DNA from: Folioceros fuciformis
Lineage: Eukaryota; Anthocerotophyta; Anthocerotopsida; Anthocerotales
Direction: 5' to 3'
Length of the DNA: 23,567 nt
Assembly (NCBI GenBank): GCA_049999805.1
Contig: JBNGIO010005636.1
Coordinates: 1-23,567 of the forward strand
The notes under the pieces were generated by a model. It had not been told where the DNA came from, ran no database searches, and saw nothing but the letters and a program-made list of their open reading frames with translations. The number at the start of each line of letters is the position of its first letter. Positions within the stretch are counted from its first letter, which is position 1. Shown here one piece after another: positions 1 to 8,973 of this stretch. The translations under genes were made by a program, and so were the position numbers.

Positions 1-1330
1 GCGGCGGTTATGACCCCTATTTTATCTCGTACTCTGCCTTGCGTTAGCCATGACCCCCCTTTTTTTTCCTGCACTCCGCTCTTCGGCAGCCATGGCCCCT
101 TGTTTTTCCAACAATCCGCCCTACGGCAACCATGTCTCCTATTTTTTCCCTGACTCCGCCTTATGGCTACCATGACCTTCCTTTTTTTCCTGCACTCTGC
201 CCTGTTGTAGCCTTGACCTCTTGTTTCTCCTACACTCCGCCCTGCGATGGCCTTGTCCTCTATTTTTTTCCCCAACTCTGCCCTGCGGTGGCCATGTCCC
301 CTATTTTTTCCAGCTCTCCGCCTTGCGGCGGCTATGACCCCTATTTATCTCTCACTCCGTCCTATGGCGGGCATGACCCCCGTTCTTTTTCCTGCACTCC
401 ACCCTGCGGCAACCATGACCCCTTGTTTTTCCCACACTCCGTCTTGCAGTGGCCATGTCCCCTATTTTTTCCCCGACTCCGCCCTGTGGCGTCCATGTAC
501 CCTATTTTTTCCAATTCTCCACCGTACGGCAACTATGACCCCTTGTTTTTCCTGCCCTCCGCTTTGCCGCAGCCATGACCCCTTTTTTTTTCCTCAACTC
601 CGCCCTACGGCGGCCATGTCCCCTACTTTTTCCCCAACTCCACTCTGCGGCTGCCCTGTTCCCTATTTTTTCCTTGACTCCACCCTATGGCGGCCCAATA
701 CCCTATTTTTTCTGGCTCTTCGCCCTGCGGCGGGAATGGCCTCTATTTTATTTCGCACTCCCCCTGCGGTGGCCATGACCTTCCTTTTTTTTCCTGCACT
801 TCACCGTACGGTGGCCATGTCCTCTATTTTTTCCCCGACTCCGCCCTACGTGGCCATGTCCCCTATTTTTTCTAGCTCTCCGTCCTACGGTGACTATGTT
901 CCCTATTTTTTCTTCGACTTCATCCTACGGTGGCCATGTCCCCTATTTTTTCTAGCTCTCCGTCCTACGGTGACCATGTCCCCTATTTTTTCTTCGACTC
1001 CGCCCTACGGCGCCCATGTTCCCTATTTTTTTCCTGACTCCACTCTGCAGCGGCCATGTCCTTTATTTTTTCCTCGATTCAGCCCTGTGGCGGCCCTCTT
1101 TTGTATTTTTTGCCGCTTTCCGCCCTGCAGCAGCGATGACCCCTATTTTATCCTGCACTCCGCCTTGCGGCAGCCATGACCCCTTGTTTTTCCAACATTC
1201 TGCCCTGCAGTGGCCATGTCCTCTATTTTTTCCCCGACTGTGTCCTATGCCATGCCGGCCATGACCCCTATTTTGTCTCCACTCCGCTCTGCGGCAACCA
1301 TAACCCTCATTTTCTCCCCAACTCCGCCCT
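1..1330. repeat. ~41-bp imperfect minisatellite (about 32 copies, open at left edge)
   Basis: The block CCATG (or CTATG, CCTTG) recurs at 48, 90, 130, 170, 211, 251, 292, 332, 371 and 413 and onward to about 1300, a spacing of 39-42 bp. Each unit has a C-rich, pyrimidine-rich part containing a T run, then an ACTCCGCCCT-like part and a GCGGCGGCCATG-like part. The plus strand is pyrimidine-rich and the minus strand is a G/A-rich tract. Copies differ by substitutions and 1-2 bp indels. Open frames of 148 and 310 codons exist on the plus strand because three units make about 123 nt, but they are repeat translations with no domain. The array runs off the window start, so its full length is unknown. 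It ends where a copia pol remnant begins. Confidence 0.93.
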
Positions 1331-2085
1331 GAAAAATCAACTAGTCCAAGTCTGGACATATGATAATAGTGTTTGTGCTTGGATAGCGATTTTGTCAAAA
1401 TATCGTCTGTGTTTTCTTTTGTAGGAATATAGATGACTTTCACCGCTCCTCTTGCAACCACATCATGTATGTAGTGATGTTGTATTTCCATATGCTTGGT
1501 TCTTGCGTGGAACCTTGGGTTTGCAACTAGGTCTAGGGCAGAAATATTATCACATTGTTAAATCGTGGGTTGTTGCTTTTGTTGATCAATACTGACAAGG
1601 AAAGAGCATTCCCACTTCACCTCTTTTGAGGCCTCTATAAGACTCTTGTATTCAACTTCTGTGGAGGATATTGCTATTATCGTTTGATTCTTGCTACTCC
1701 AATTGATTGTTGCAGAAGACAATAGGAAACAATAAGTAGAAAGGTCTCTTTTGGAATCTCCATTCAATGCCCAATCTGCATTAGTATATCTAAGGTGAGA
1801 AAGCTTGTATGGCTGCTCTTGTATTGCAAACCATAAATTTGAGTGCCGTTTAAATAGCGAAAAACACGTTTTGCAGCTACCCAATGGGTAATTTTTGGTT
1901 TCTCAAGAAATTGAGAAAGTGTATTTACAATATCAGCTATGCCCGACAGCTTGGGCCTGGCAACTTGGTCCAGTTAGCAATAAACAATAAACTCCCCACA
2001 ACATGTTTGTAAAGGTATGCCGACTAACCGAGCCTCATATACCTAGCTATTTCCCCTTCAGCATTTAATTTAAGTTTAACCACCC
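1331..2085 (-). pseudogene. Decayed Ty1/copia pol remnant (end of reverse transcriptase plus RNase H)
   Basis: Read on the minus strand, the order matches the end of a Ty1/copia polyprotein. Near 2000-1960 there is a VVGSLLFIANWTK-like piece (family: GSLLYLANWTRPD). Near 1880-1850 WVAAKRVFRYLNGT follows. The RNase H core comes next (TNADWALNGD, then TYCFLLSSATINWSSK, then ISSTEVEYKSL at about 1780-1640), then CDN.SALDLVANPRFHARTKH, and the terminal IPTKENTDDILTKSLSKH and RLGLVD near 1420-1340. The frame is broken by a stop at 1558-1560, another near 2015, and at least one frameshift around 1800-1930. Integrase, gag and both LTRs are not visible. It is a dead fragment, truncated at its 5' side near 2085 and replaced at its 3' side by the minisatellite. 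Confidence 0.9.
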
Positions 2086-3610
2086 GTGTATAGGATGTGG
2101 GTTGACCTCCATATGGCTAATCTACAAGTTTCCAAGTACCATTCTTAATCAAAGAATTTCATCATCGACAACCATTTTCCACTTGTCTTGGTCAGGTCTA
2201 CTAAGTGCTATTGATAATGACTACTTGTCTTGGTCAGGTCTACTAAGTGCTATTGATAATGACTATGGTTCTAGGTGGATAGTCATAGATGCAGAGTGAA
2301 CACTCTCTGCATAGGATGTCCGAAACTTGTCATTGTTCATAGGAGCCCGGCACTATCTGATCAAACTAAGAAGGGATTCAGGACTAAGTTCTTCTCATCC
2401 GCGTTCCGAATTGTTTTGGCTGTATCGTGTCCCGTGTTGAACCTTTTCACATTGCCTTTAACAGGATAGGGTGGAAGTGTCTAGGTTTTCTAGCGCGACC
2501 GTCGCTCCCCCTTGCATGATGCAACACGCAATTCAAACTCGCAGGGGTTTCACTCTCGGATGATCAGAAGGGCTTCACTTCATATTTTTGCAGAACACTG
2601 CCGGAAATATCTCTTCTTGTTTGCAAGGACGCCTGCAGCAAGGATACCTCTTGCTGAAGAGGTAGAGTGGCATGGAGAACCTTGTCATCCCGAGGTTTAC
2701 AACACAGACCTTCCTTCCTTCTCTAAGGGACGTGGATATAAGGCAAGTGCGGTTGGATACATGCACCTACCTCATAGCAAGGGCTGTCCTGACTGTGGAC
2801 TTGGTGCTGGAGGAGGACCAGGTTCTGCGGCAGGAGCACCAATCTGTCGTAGCAAAGTTACCGCGAAACACAAAACTGCAGCAGTGTTACACACAAAACA
2901 TGCTGTTACACTGCGAACATGGAAATGCGTACGCATGCACAAAACATCCGGCTGCGCGATTTTGTCCTCGAGGCACCACACTGGTAGGAGCACTAGTGTG
3001 ACAGTGCACAGATGGCACTCCAGGGAACTAGCTCTGACAGGATGCTGGAGTGGCATGGAGAGCTCGCGAGCCTTCCGTTGTTGCAAAAATTCCGTGCCGG
3101 GACGTCACGGCGGCAGGCCGGGGAACTTGAACGTCCGCAGTGGCGTCGGCCGGGCATTGAATCCGAGAAGCACGAGATTCGACAGCCTCGTTGTGGAAAG
3201 CACAACAAGGTTCTTGGACAGCTGAGATTTACGCTCGACTCAGGATTAGGGGAAGTGAATCAGGACCTGAGATCAGAGGCTATGTGCCTGCCTAGAAGTT
3301 CTGTCGATGAAGCCTGTAGCGTGCACGAAGGTGTCCAAGTCCATGCGTTTTGCAGCGGCAGCAATAGATGGCAACGTCTTCTCCGGCTCACGTATTGCAC
3401 ACGTTCAGGCGGATCCAGCGGAGAGCTTCACCGCGAGAGCAGTGGAGGAGGTGGAGCTTCCTCTGCTTCACACCCGGGTCATGTTAACGCTGAAAGAGAG
3501 AAGAAGGGTTCAACTAAGTTAAATAAAATGAAAATTGAATTGGATTGAATTGAATTCAATTAAAAAAATTGGTTGCGTTGCGTCGTGGCCCCTTCTGATA
3601 GGGGTGGCTC
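2086..3610. other. Stretch without a supportable gene; includes 3' flank of STR
   Basis: Apart from the 42-bp duplication I see no gene. The longest frame is 237 codons on the plus strand (2512-3225), overlapped by 109- and 178-codon frames in other phases. None shows a recognisable domain, splice pattern or compositional bias, so I treat them as chance frames. A small hairpin with 8-bp arms (ATGCAGAG / CTCTGCAT) lies at 2289-2312. The AT-rich segment 3515-3575 contains a 14-bp palindrome (3548-3561) and is the probable 3' UTR and polyadenylation region of the minus-strand STR gene that ends at 3611. Confidence 0.6.
2181..2264. repeat. Perfect 42-bp tandem duplication
   Basis: A 42-bp unit beginning ACTTGTCTTGGTCAGG occupies 2181-2222 and is repeated without a mismatch at 2223-2264. 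Identity between copies means the duplication is young. It lies just beyond the copia remnant, in sequence with no recognised gene. Each unit encodes 14 residues in frame, but there is no supported protein. Confidence 0.95.
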
Positions 3611-6502
3611 TCATTTCCGCTGGTTCTTGGAGTTGAATCGCAGGACGACGTAGAAGCAGAGACGGTAGAGCAGGGCCCAGGCGAGGAGGATGAGCACGCA
3701 ATTCCAGCGGCTGAGGCTGCCGACGCCGAGCTGGTGGAGAAGGTGGTCGCCGGTGAGGGCGCAGGCGGGATCGGAAGCGGTAAGGCGCTCGCCATCCCAG
3801 CAGCGGGGGTTATGGCTGAACTGGTTGAGGAGGAGCGCCTCGTAGGGGTACTTGATGGTGGAGAGGTAGTGCACGGGGAGCCAGTAGGGCGGGATCTGGG
3901 AGCGCGGCAGGAAGTAGCCGCAGGTGAGGAAGAAGATGGCGGTGAAGGCGATGACGGCGGCGTAGCCCAGGATGAAGTTGGGCACGAGCGCGCTGATGAA
4001 CATGACGAAGCTGTTGGTGGCGAGCAGGGAGGCGTAGAGCACCAGCCAGAAGAAGGAGACGGAGCCGTCCAGGTTCAGCGCCCACCACGTGATGACGGTG
4101 TAGGTGAGCGCCTGCACGGCCAGGAAGGGCAGGTAGGTGATGACGCCGGCGATGGTGTAGGAGGAGGCGCGGTACGCGTTGTGCGAGCTCTCGCGGATGA
4201 AGATGAAGCGCTCCTGGATGAAGGTGGGCACGGCGTCGTTGGAGCTGAAGAAGAAGAGGCAGACGGTGAAGATGACGAAGGAGAGCAGCTGCGTCACGCC
4301 CTGGAGGGACACCGGGGTGCGCCGGAACAGGGTGGCCATCATCATCCCCATCACCGTCAGCACCGTCTGCCGGGACAGGAAGAGCTCCGGGGTGCGGTAG
4401 ATGTTGTAGTAGTTGCGCACCATGAGGACCATCACCTCGCGGGCGAAGGGGTTGGCGAACTTGTGTCCCTCTGCTTCCCAGCTCCCGGACTCCAGCATCA
4501 TCTCGTACGTCCCTGGCCCCTCCGTCTCGTAGTCGGAACTGCACGGGGTGGCCGCTGTGGGAGTCGGAGTCGGAGTCGCCGCCCGTATCTCCGAGACCGG
4601 CTGCCGCAGCTGCTGGCTCCCCCTGTGCGCCCGGGAAGCTCCCATCCGGAGCATCATCATCGGGGTCTGCATCTGCATGTGCACCGGCTGCCCGGGCGTC
4701 CGCCCTGGTGTCTTCCCCGGCGTCCTCCCCGGGGTGCGGAGGATGTAGAGCGGGGTGCGGAGCGGGAAGCCCCCCGCGTCCAGCGGTCGGTAGTAGCTGC
4801 TGGCCAGGACCTTGGGGACGGCGCCCCCCACCCACGGGCTACCCCGTGTGAGCGACCGGTCGTAGTCGTCTTCGTCGTCCGCTCCGGAGTCCGCCACGCT
4901 CCGGAGGGGGCTGTGGAGCCCTTCTGGTTCTGCTGCTGCTGCCTCCACCTCGGGGCTGCGCCGACCGTACGGGCTCTTCCTGCAGGGAGACTTCTTCGCC
5001 GACCATATGTTGCCCGGAGTGGTGGTGGCCTTGGGCTGGAGGGTCGTGGCGCTGGGCTTGATTCCGTCCTTGTTGAAGGCCACGAGCGGGTCCAGGCCCA
5101 CCGTGGAGCGGTCGTATTCCTGGATCACGTCCAGTAGGAACTCGATCGGGTTCTCCCCCTTGGGCACGTCGCGCCCCAGGGCTTGCATGTGGTTCTTGAG
5201 CTGCGACGGCGTGCCCTGGTAGATGAGCTTCCCTCTGCAACAGCGACGACAAGAACCCACCGCTCTCTGCCAGTGAGTGTTCCCACGCTAACACAACAAT
5301 CAACTTGCGCAGAGCCAGGAGAGGAGAGGATGGATTGTCTGTCACCTGGCCAGGACGATGAGGCGGTTGAGAAGCATTTGGATCTTGTACGAGGGCTGGT
5401 GGATGGTCATGACGATGGTGCTTCCGGCCATGGCGATGTCGTACACCTTCTCCACCACGCTGTAGGCGCTGGAGGAGTCGAGCCCGGACGTGGGCTCATC
5501 CAGGAAGAGCAGCGACGGGCCGTGGATGATGTCCACCCCGATGGACACTCTGCGTCTCTCGCCGCCGGAGATTCCTCGGTGGCCCTCGTTCCCGATGTAC
5601 GTGTTCTCCGCGCTCTGTCAATTTGCAAAGCGGGAGGGGAGGAGTCAGGTGGGAGGCGGAGGGTGCGGGTGAGGAAGAGCACATCCGCGCCACGTCCTTA
5701 TCCAGCGCTAGCACGGAACACAAACACAGTGGGGTTGCTTGCACTCACAGTGAGCCCGAGCTGCTCGATGAGCTGCGTCACTCGGCTCTTCTTCTCATCC
5801 CGGGACATGGTGTGCGGCAGCCGCACCTCGGCCGCGAACAGCAGCGTCTCGTACACAGTTAGCATGGGGAAGAGCTGGTCATCCTGCATGACGTAGGCGG
5901 AAATGCGCTTCATGAGGCTGGAGTTGACAGGCCGCCCCTCCACCGTGATGAGGCCCTCCAAGCTCCCGCTGGCTATTCTGCCGGCCAAGGCGTCCAGGAA
6001 GGTGGACTTCCCGGCGCCGCTTGGGCCCATCACGGCCGTCACCTGGCCCTTGGGGGCCTGCCCTGTGATGTTGCTCAGCAGGTTCATCTCCCTCGTCACC
6101 CATACGCCGTCCCGTTTCTGCTTCGCCAGCACGGTGTAGGTGAGATCCTCGAATTCCAGCCCCGTCCCCTTGAGCGCTGCGCTCCCAATTCCGCACCCAC
6201 TCTCCAACCCTGCCCGTCACAGGACACTGTGCGTCAGTCTTGTACACATCAAACCCAGCACTCCACTCTCCAATCCTTGGACAGAATCCGAATCCCGAAA
6301 CAAAAGGCAACGTAAGGAGAAACCCACCGCCAGAAGCCGGATGAGCGAGCTGGTCGTCGATGGTGAGCAGCGTCTCCAACGTCTGCAGCGCGTCGGCCTC
6401 AGGGTGGCCGTTGTGCTGCTGCACATGGGGATGCGGCGCCGTCGAAGTACGCCCCAGATGGCTCAGTCCCCTGCCTCGGCCCTGCGGCTCGTACGAATTC
6501 AT
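3611..6502 (-). CDS. STR: STR-type half-size ABCG transporter (STUNTED ARBUSCULE clade)
   Basis: Four exons join in phase: 6502-6328, 6209-5749, 5614-5346 and 5234-3611, giving 842 aa. Introns are 118, 134 and 111 bp, all GT-AG. Seen: Walker [10 protein letters not shown] (120-128), [17 protein letters not shown] (164-180), signature [12 protein letters not shown] (227-238), Walker B LLFLDEP (248-254) and IHQPS (283-287). A ~200-residue low-complexity linker follows (about 361-560), then a C-terminal six-helix ABC2 domain (about 575-842). The order is NBD then TMD, as in ABCG half-transporters. Known: STR pairs with STR2 at the periarbuscular membrane, is required for arbuscule development and is thought to export lipid to the fungus. 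Assignment to STR rests on [24 protein letters not shown], an N-terminal TLETLL element, the long linker and the length (legume STR about 817 aa). STR2 or a sister ABCG is the main alternative. The start is the first ATG in a good context (GCGGCCATGA) whose exon keeps phase. Codon GC is high, especially in exon 4. Confidence 0.87.
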
Positions 6503-7265
6503 GGCCGCGACGTTGTTTCTCCCAAGCCCCTGATCTCATTGATCGACAAGCACGAAGGCCAGTATTGGAAGCAGCTGCGCATCCGAGCCGTGAGTTATAT
6601 GGGCGTATCCCAGCCAGCAATTCCTATCGATCAATTTGGCAGCAAGCTCCCAAGGAGTGGCAAGTGCAGAGCACACGGAGAGCTGGCGGGATCCAGCCCT
6701 GCAGTAATCCACACAGGCGGCAAATTCCACAAAGCGGGTCCGGAGTCCGGGAGGTGGCGGGCTATCTGCATCTGTAGGGATGAGGGCAATAGCACACAAA
6801 CATGTCACACAGGCTGTCGACAGAATCCACAAAATGGGTCCGGAGGCAAAGTCGAGGCACGGGCGGCTTCCCCGGTCGCACATGACGCTCCCGGCCCCAC
6901 CTCGGGAGCGCCGCCCCTTGATTCTCCGATGTCCACCTCTGTATCCAAATTCCTTATGAAACATGTGGCTTCAGAGGTCGGTCGGGCTTCCTGGATTGGC
7001 GAGATGAAACAACTCAATTACTAGACTTTATCCACACACCCGTTGCACAGAATCCCTGTATCTTAAAGTGAATGGCATCCTGATGAGAAAATACGTTGTC
7101 CGGGAGACCTCCTTGATGATGGCCTCATAAATAGTTACAGTAATCTCAACACATAGACACGACCGAGGGGGGGGGGGCTGACCACCGGCCATAGCTTCTT
7201 ATCTCAACTAAGCTATCCTCACTCACCTACCTTGAGGTGTTTTGATGGTGATCTTGTGGGCATGG
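6503..7265. promoter_or_regulatory. STR upstream region and Y3IP1 3' flank
   Basis: This 763-bp spacer should hold the STR promoter (read on the minus strand) and the Y3IP1 3' end. A TATAAC-like motif on the minus strand near 6593-6598 lies about 95 bp before the STR start and is only a weak TATA candidate. A direct imperfect repeat is present at 6711-6745 and 6807-6845. An 11-G homopolymer lies at 7167-7177. By eye I found no exact P1BS site (GNATATNC), the motif often seen in mycorrhiza-induced promoters. A TCTTG core occurs near 7251, too far away to weigh. No gene is supported here. Confidence 0.4.
6711..6845. repeat. Imperfect direct repeat upstream of STR
   Basis: The copies are 6711-6745 and 6807-6845, about 96-100 bp apart. 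Both contain ACACAGGC, then a variable few bases, then a shared block reading (A)ATTCCACAAAGCGGGTCCGGAG or its variant with AATCCACAAAATGGGTCCGGAG. They lie about 210-340 bp upstream of the STR start codon, inside its likely promoter. Confidence 0.8.
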
Positions 7266-8738
7266 CTATTGTAGGGAGTTCAGGAACAAAACTACGACGA
7301 CAACCACCCCTATCACAATGGGTATGCCGCTGACAAGGTAGAGGAAGCTGAACCCCTGCAGATGCAAAAGGCCACGTCAGAACATTCCCCTTGATGGATA
7401 GAACGAGTCATCTGTTTGAGATATGAAGTAGATCTGTTTGAAACATGAAGCAGAATGCTCACCACCGCAGGCGGTAAAACCTCGCTTAGGTTCTTCGCCC
7501 CTTCCCCAGGGCCAATCTCAGAGGCTGCATCCCAGTCCGCTTGAGCAAGCTGAGCAGCTACCTTCGGATCCACCCCTGTCTTGGTCACTTTAGCATAAGG
7601 CGAAACAGCTGGAGCGGTTGCCACGAACTCCTCCTGTACAAGGGAGAAACCAGAGGGATCGGTGATCCATGTCCGCAGACAAGGAGGCCACAGCCTTTAA
7701 AGCAGCTTTCACAGGCCCACCTCCAAGTTTGGCCAGGAACCCAGTTCCTTGGCAAGCTCCCGTAGCACCAGCCGGTCTGATGGGACCTTCCCTTCGAGAA
7801 CCTTGTTCCATACAAGACATTCAGGTACATAAGGCCTCAAACCTGATGGAAACACAGCAGCTCACGTCATACAAACTGGGAGGCTCAAGCTCGCACAACT
7901 CATAACAAATGCTCGCCACGCCGCAAGCAACAGAGAAACGCACCTCTGCGAGCGCGTTTCCCATGTCTTCCCTGGAGCAGCCTCTTTCAAAATCTACACC
8001 GAGCTGCTTTCTTCGTTCCACTTCCCGCGGATCCTCAATCATAACTGTCAGACGCACCTAGCGTTCGCGAAAGCAAGGTCACACTCCTCAACAAGACTGA
8101 AACATGCGCACACTCCTGTCACGCATCGGAGGATTGGAAGATATGACGCACCTCATTGGGCGTCATATCCCTTTTCTTCTTCAGAAGCTCCAGAATCTAC
8201 AATACAGAGCATGCATGCAATGAGACAACAACCAAAGCGACAAGTCCATGCTTTATCTCCACAATCAACACCGACGAAGAAAAGAAAGCACACAAACCCT
8301 CTTGATCTCCCGCACATAGGCCTGATCCTCTTCATCTTCAGGAGAGACGGCTTCAGCTACGCTTCCTTCACCTACACTACCTGCACCAGGTCCCTCCCCG
8401 GAAGAGCTCCGCACTCCAAAACTTCTCCTACTCCTGGAAACCGGCTCCCATGGCCGCACCACCTCAGATGCCGATTTCCGCACACGACCGAAACTCGCTC
8501 CTGCTGAAATTGCAGGCAGCGAGGCGCACCAGAGGCGGGAATGAGGCACAGAAAGCACGGGATTCCCAAGNNNNNNNNNNNNNNNNNNNNNNNNNNNNNN
8601 NNNNNNNNNNNNNNNNNNNNNNNNNNNNNNNNNNNNNNNNNNNNNNNNNNNNNNNNNNNNNNNNNNNNNNGACTCCCTGTTACCACTGTACTTACAGGAA
8701 CCAAGAGTGAAGGACAGCCGAGCATGAGCGAGAGACAA
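7266..8738 (-). CDS. Y3IP1: Y3IP1, chloroplast Ycf3-interacting protein (photosystem I assembly)
   Basis: Six exons on the minus strand: ~8738-8298 (holding the N gap), 8196-8152, 8057-7944, 7801-7721, 7633-7463 and 7355-7266. All splice in phase 0 at GT-AG sites, and the stop is TAG at 7266-7268. Seen: ILELLKKKRDMTPNE, then VRLTVMIEDPREVERRKQLG, then VLEGKVPSDRLVLRELAKEL, then WPNLE, then YAKVTKTGVDP and QADWDAASEI. The C terminus is one membrane span ending FLNSLQ. This order and the terminal NSLQ match the plant Y3IP1/CEST family. Known role: a nuclear-encoded thylakoid protein that works with plastid Ycf3 in assembling photosystem I. Exon 1 encodes a Ser/Arg-rich, acid-poor leader, consistent with a plastid transit peptide. 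The start is uncertain because 100 Ns (8571-8670) interrupt exon 1; ATG 8738 is only the outermost option and the true start could lie inside the gap. Confidence 0.88.
8571..8670. other. Assembly gap (100 N) inside Y3IP1 exon 1
   Basis: Exactly 100 Ns, a common placeholder for a gap of unknown size. It falls in the transit-peptide part of Y3IP1, so the N terminus and start codon of that gene cannot be read, and the distance to the divergent KOR gene may be longer than shown. Confidence 0.97.
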
Positions 8739-8973
8739 GGCTCACCAGAGGAAAGCGAGAGCTTGGCAGACGGACAAAGATGGCTGCGCGTGCCGCGTAA
8801 GTCTCGCATTTCGTGCGGCCGCTGTAGCCGCGTCTGTGGTTTGCAGCTGCGGTTTCGCGCGGAGCAGCTTTGCGGAGTGCGTTTGCTTGCCCAGATCTGG
8901 GCGATGGCTATGAGGGAGTAGCTGCAGGCGCGGGCAGCAGCAGCCGCACGGCGGACTCGGGGCAGGAGCAGCC
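8739..8973. promoter_or_regulatory. Divergent intergenic region between Y3IP1 and KOR
   Basis: About 235 bp separate the outermost Y3IP1 start (minus strand) from the KOR start (plus strand). The true interval may be larger because of the nearby N gap. The segment is GC-rich and I see no clear TATA box on either strand. It must contain the 5' UTR and core promoter of KOR, and at least part of the Y3IP1 promoter if that gene starts at or beyond the gap. A shared bidirectional promoter is an inference from the geometry. Confidence 0.45.

Noticed and set aside
247-1179. 310-codon plus-strand frame in the minisatellite
   Set aside because: Entirely made of the 41-bp unit; phase changes with each unit and no non-repeat sequence or domain is included.
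2512-3225. 237-codon hypothetical protein between the copia remnant and STR
   Set aside because: Composition resembles random translation, other phases are equally open, and no motif or splice support is seen.
3810-4835. 341-codon minus-strand frame overlapping STR exon 4
   Set aside because: Out-of-phase shadow of the same exon, rich in His/Arg/Pro/Asp as expected from a shifted GC-rich frame.
3734-5137. 467-codon plus-strand frame opposite STR
   Set aside because: It is the antisense shadow of GC-rich STR exon 4. The minus-strand frame carries recognisable ABCG sequence; this one is Gly/Glu/Val/Arg low-complexity without a domain.
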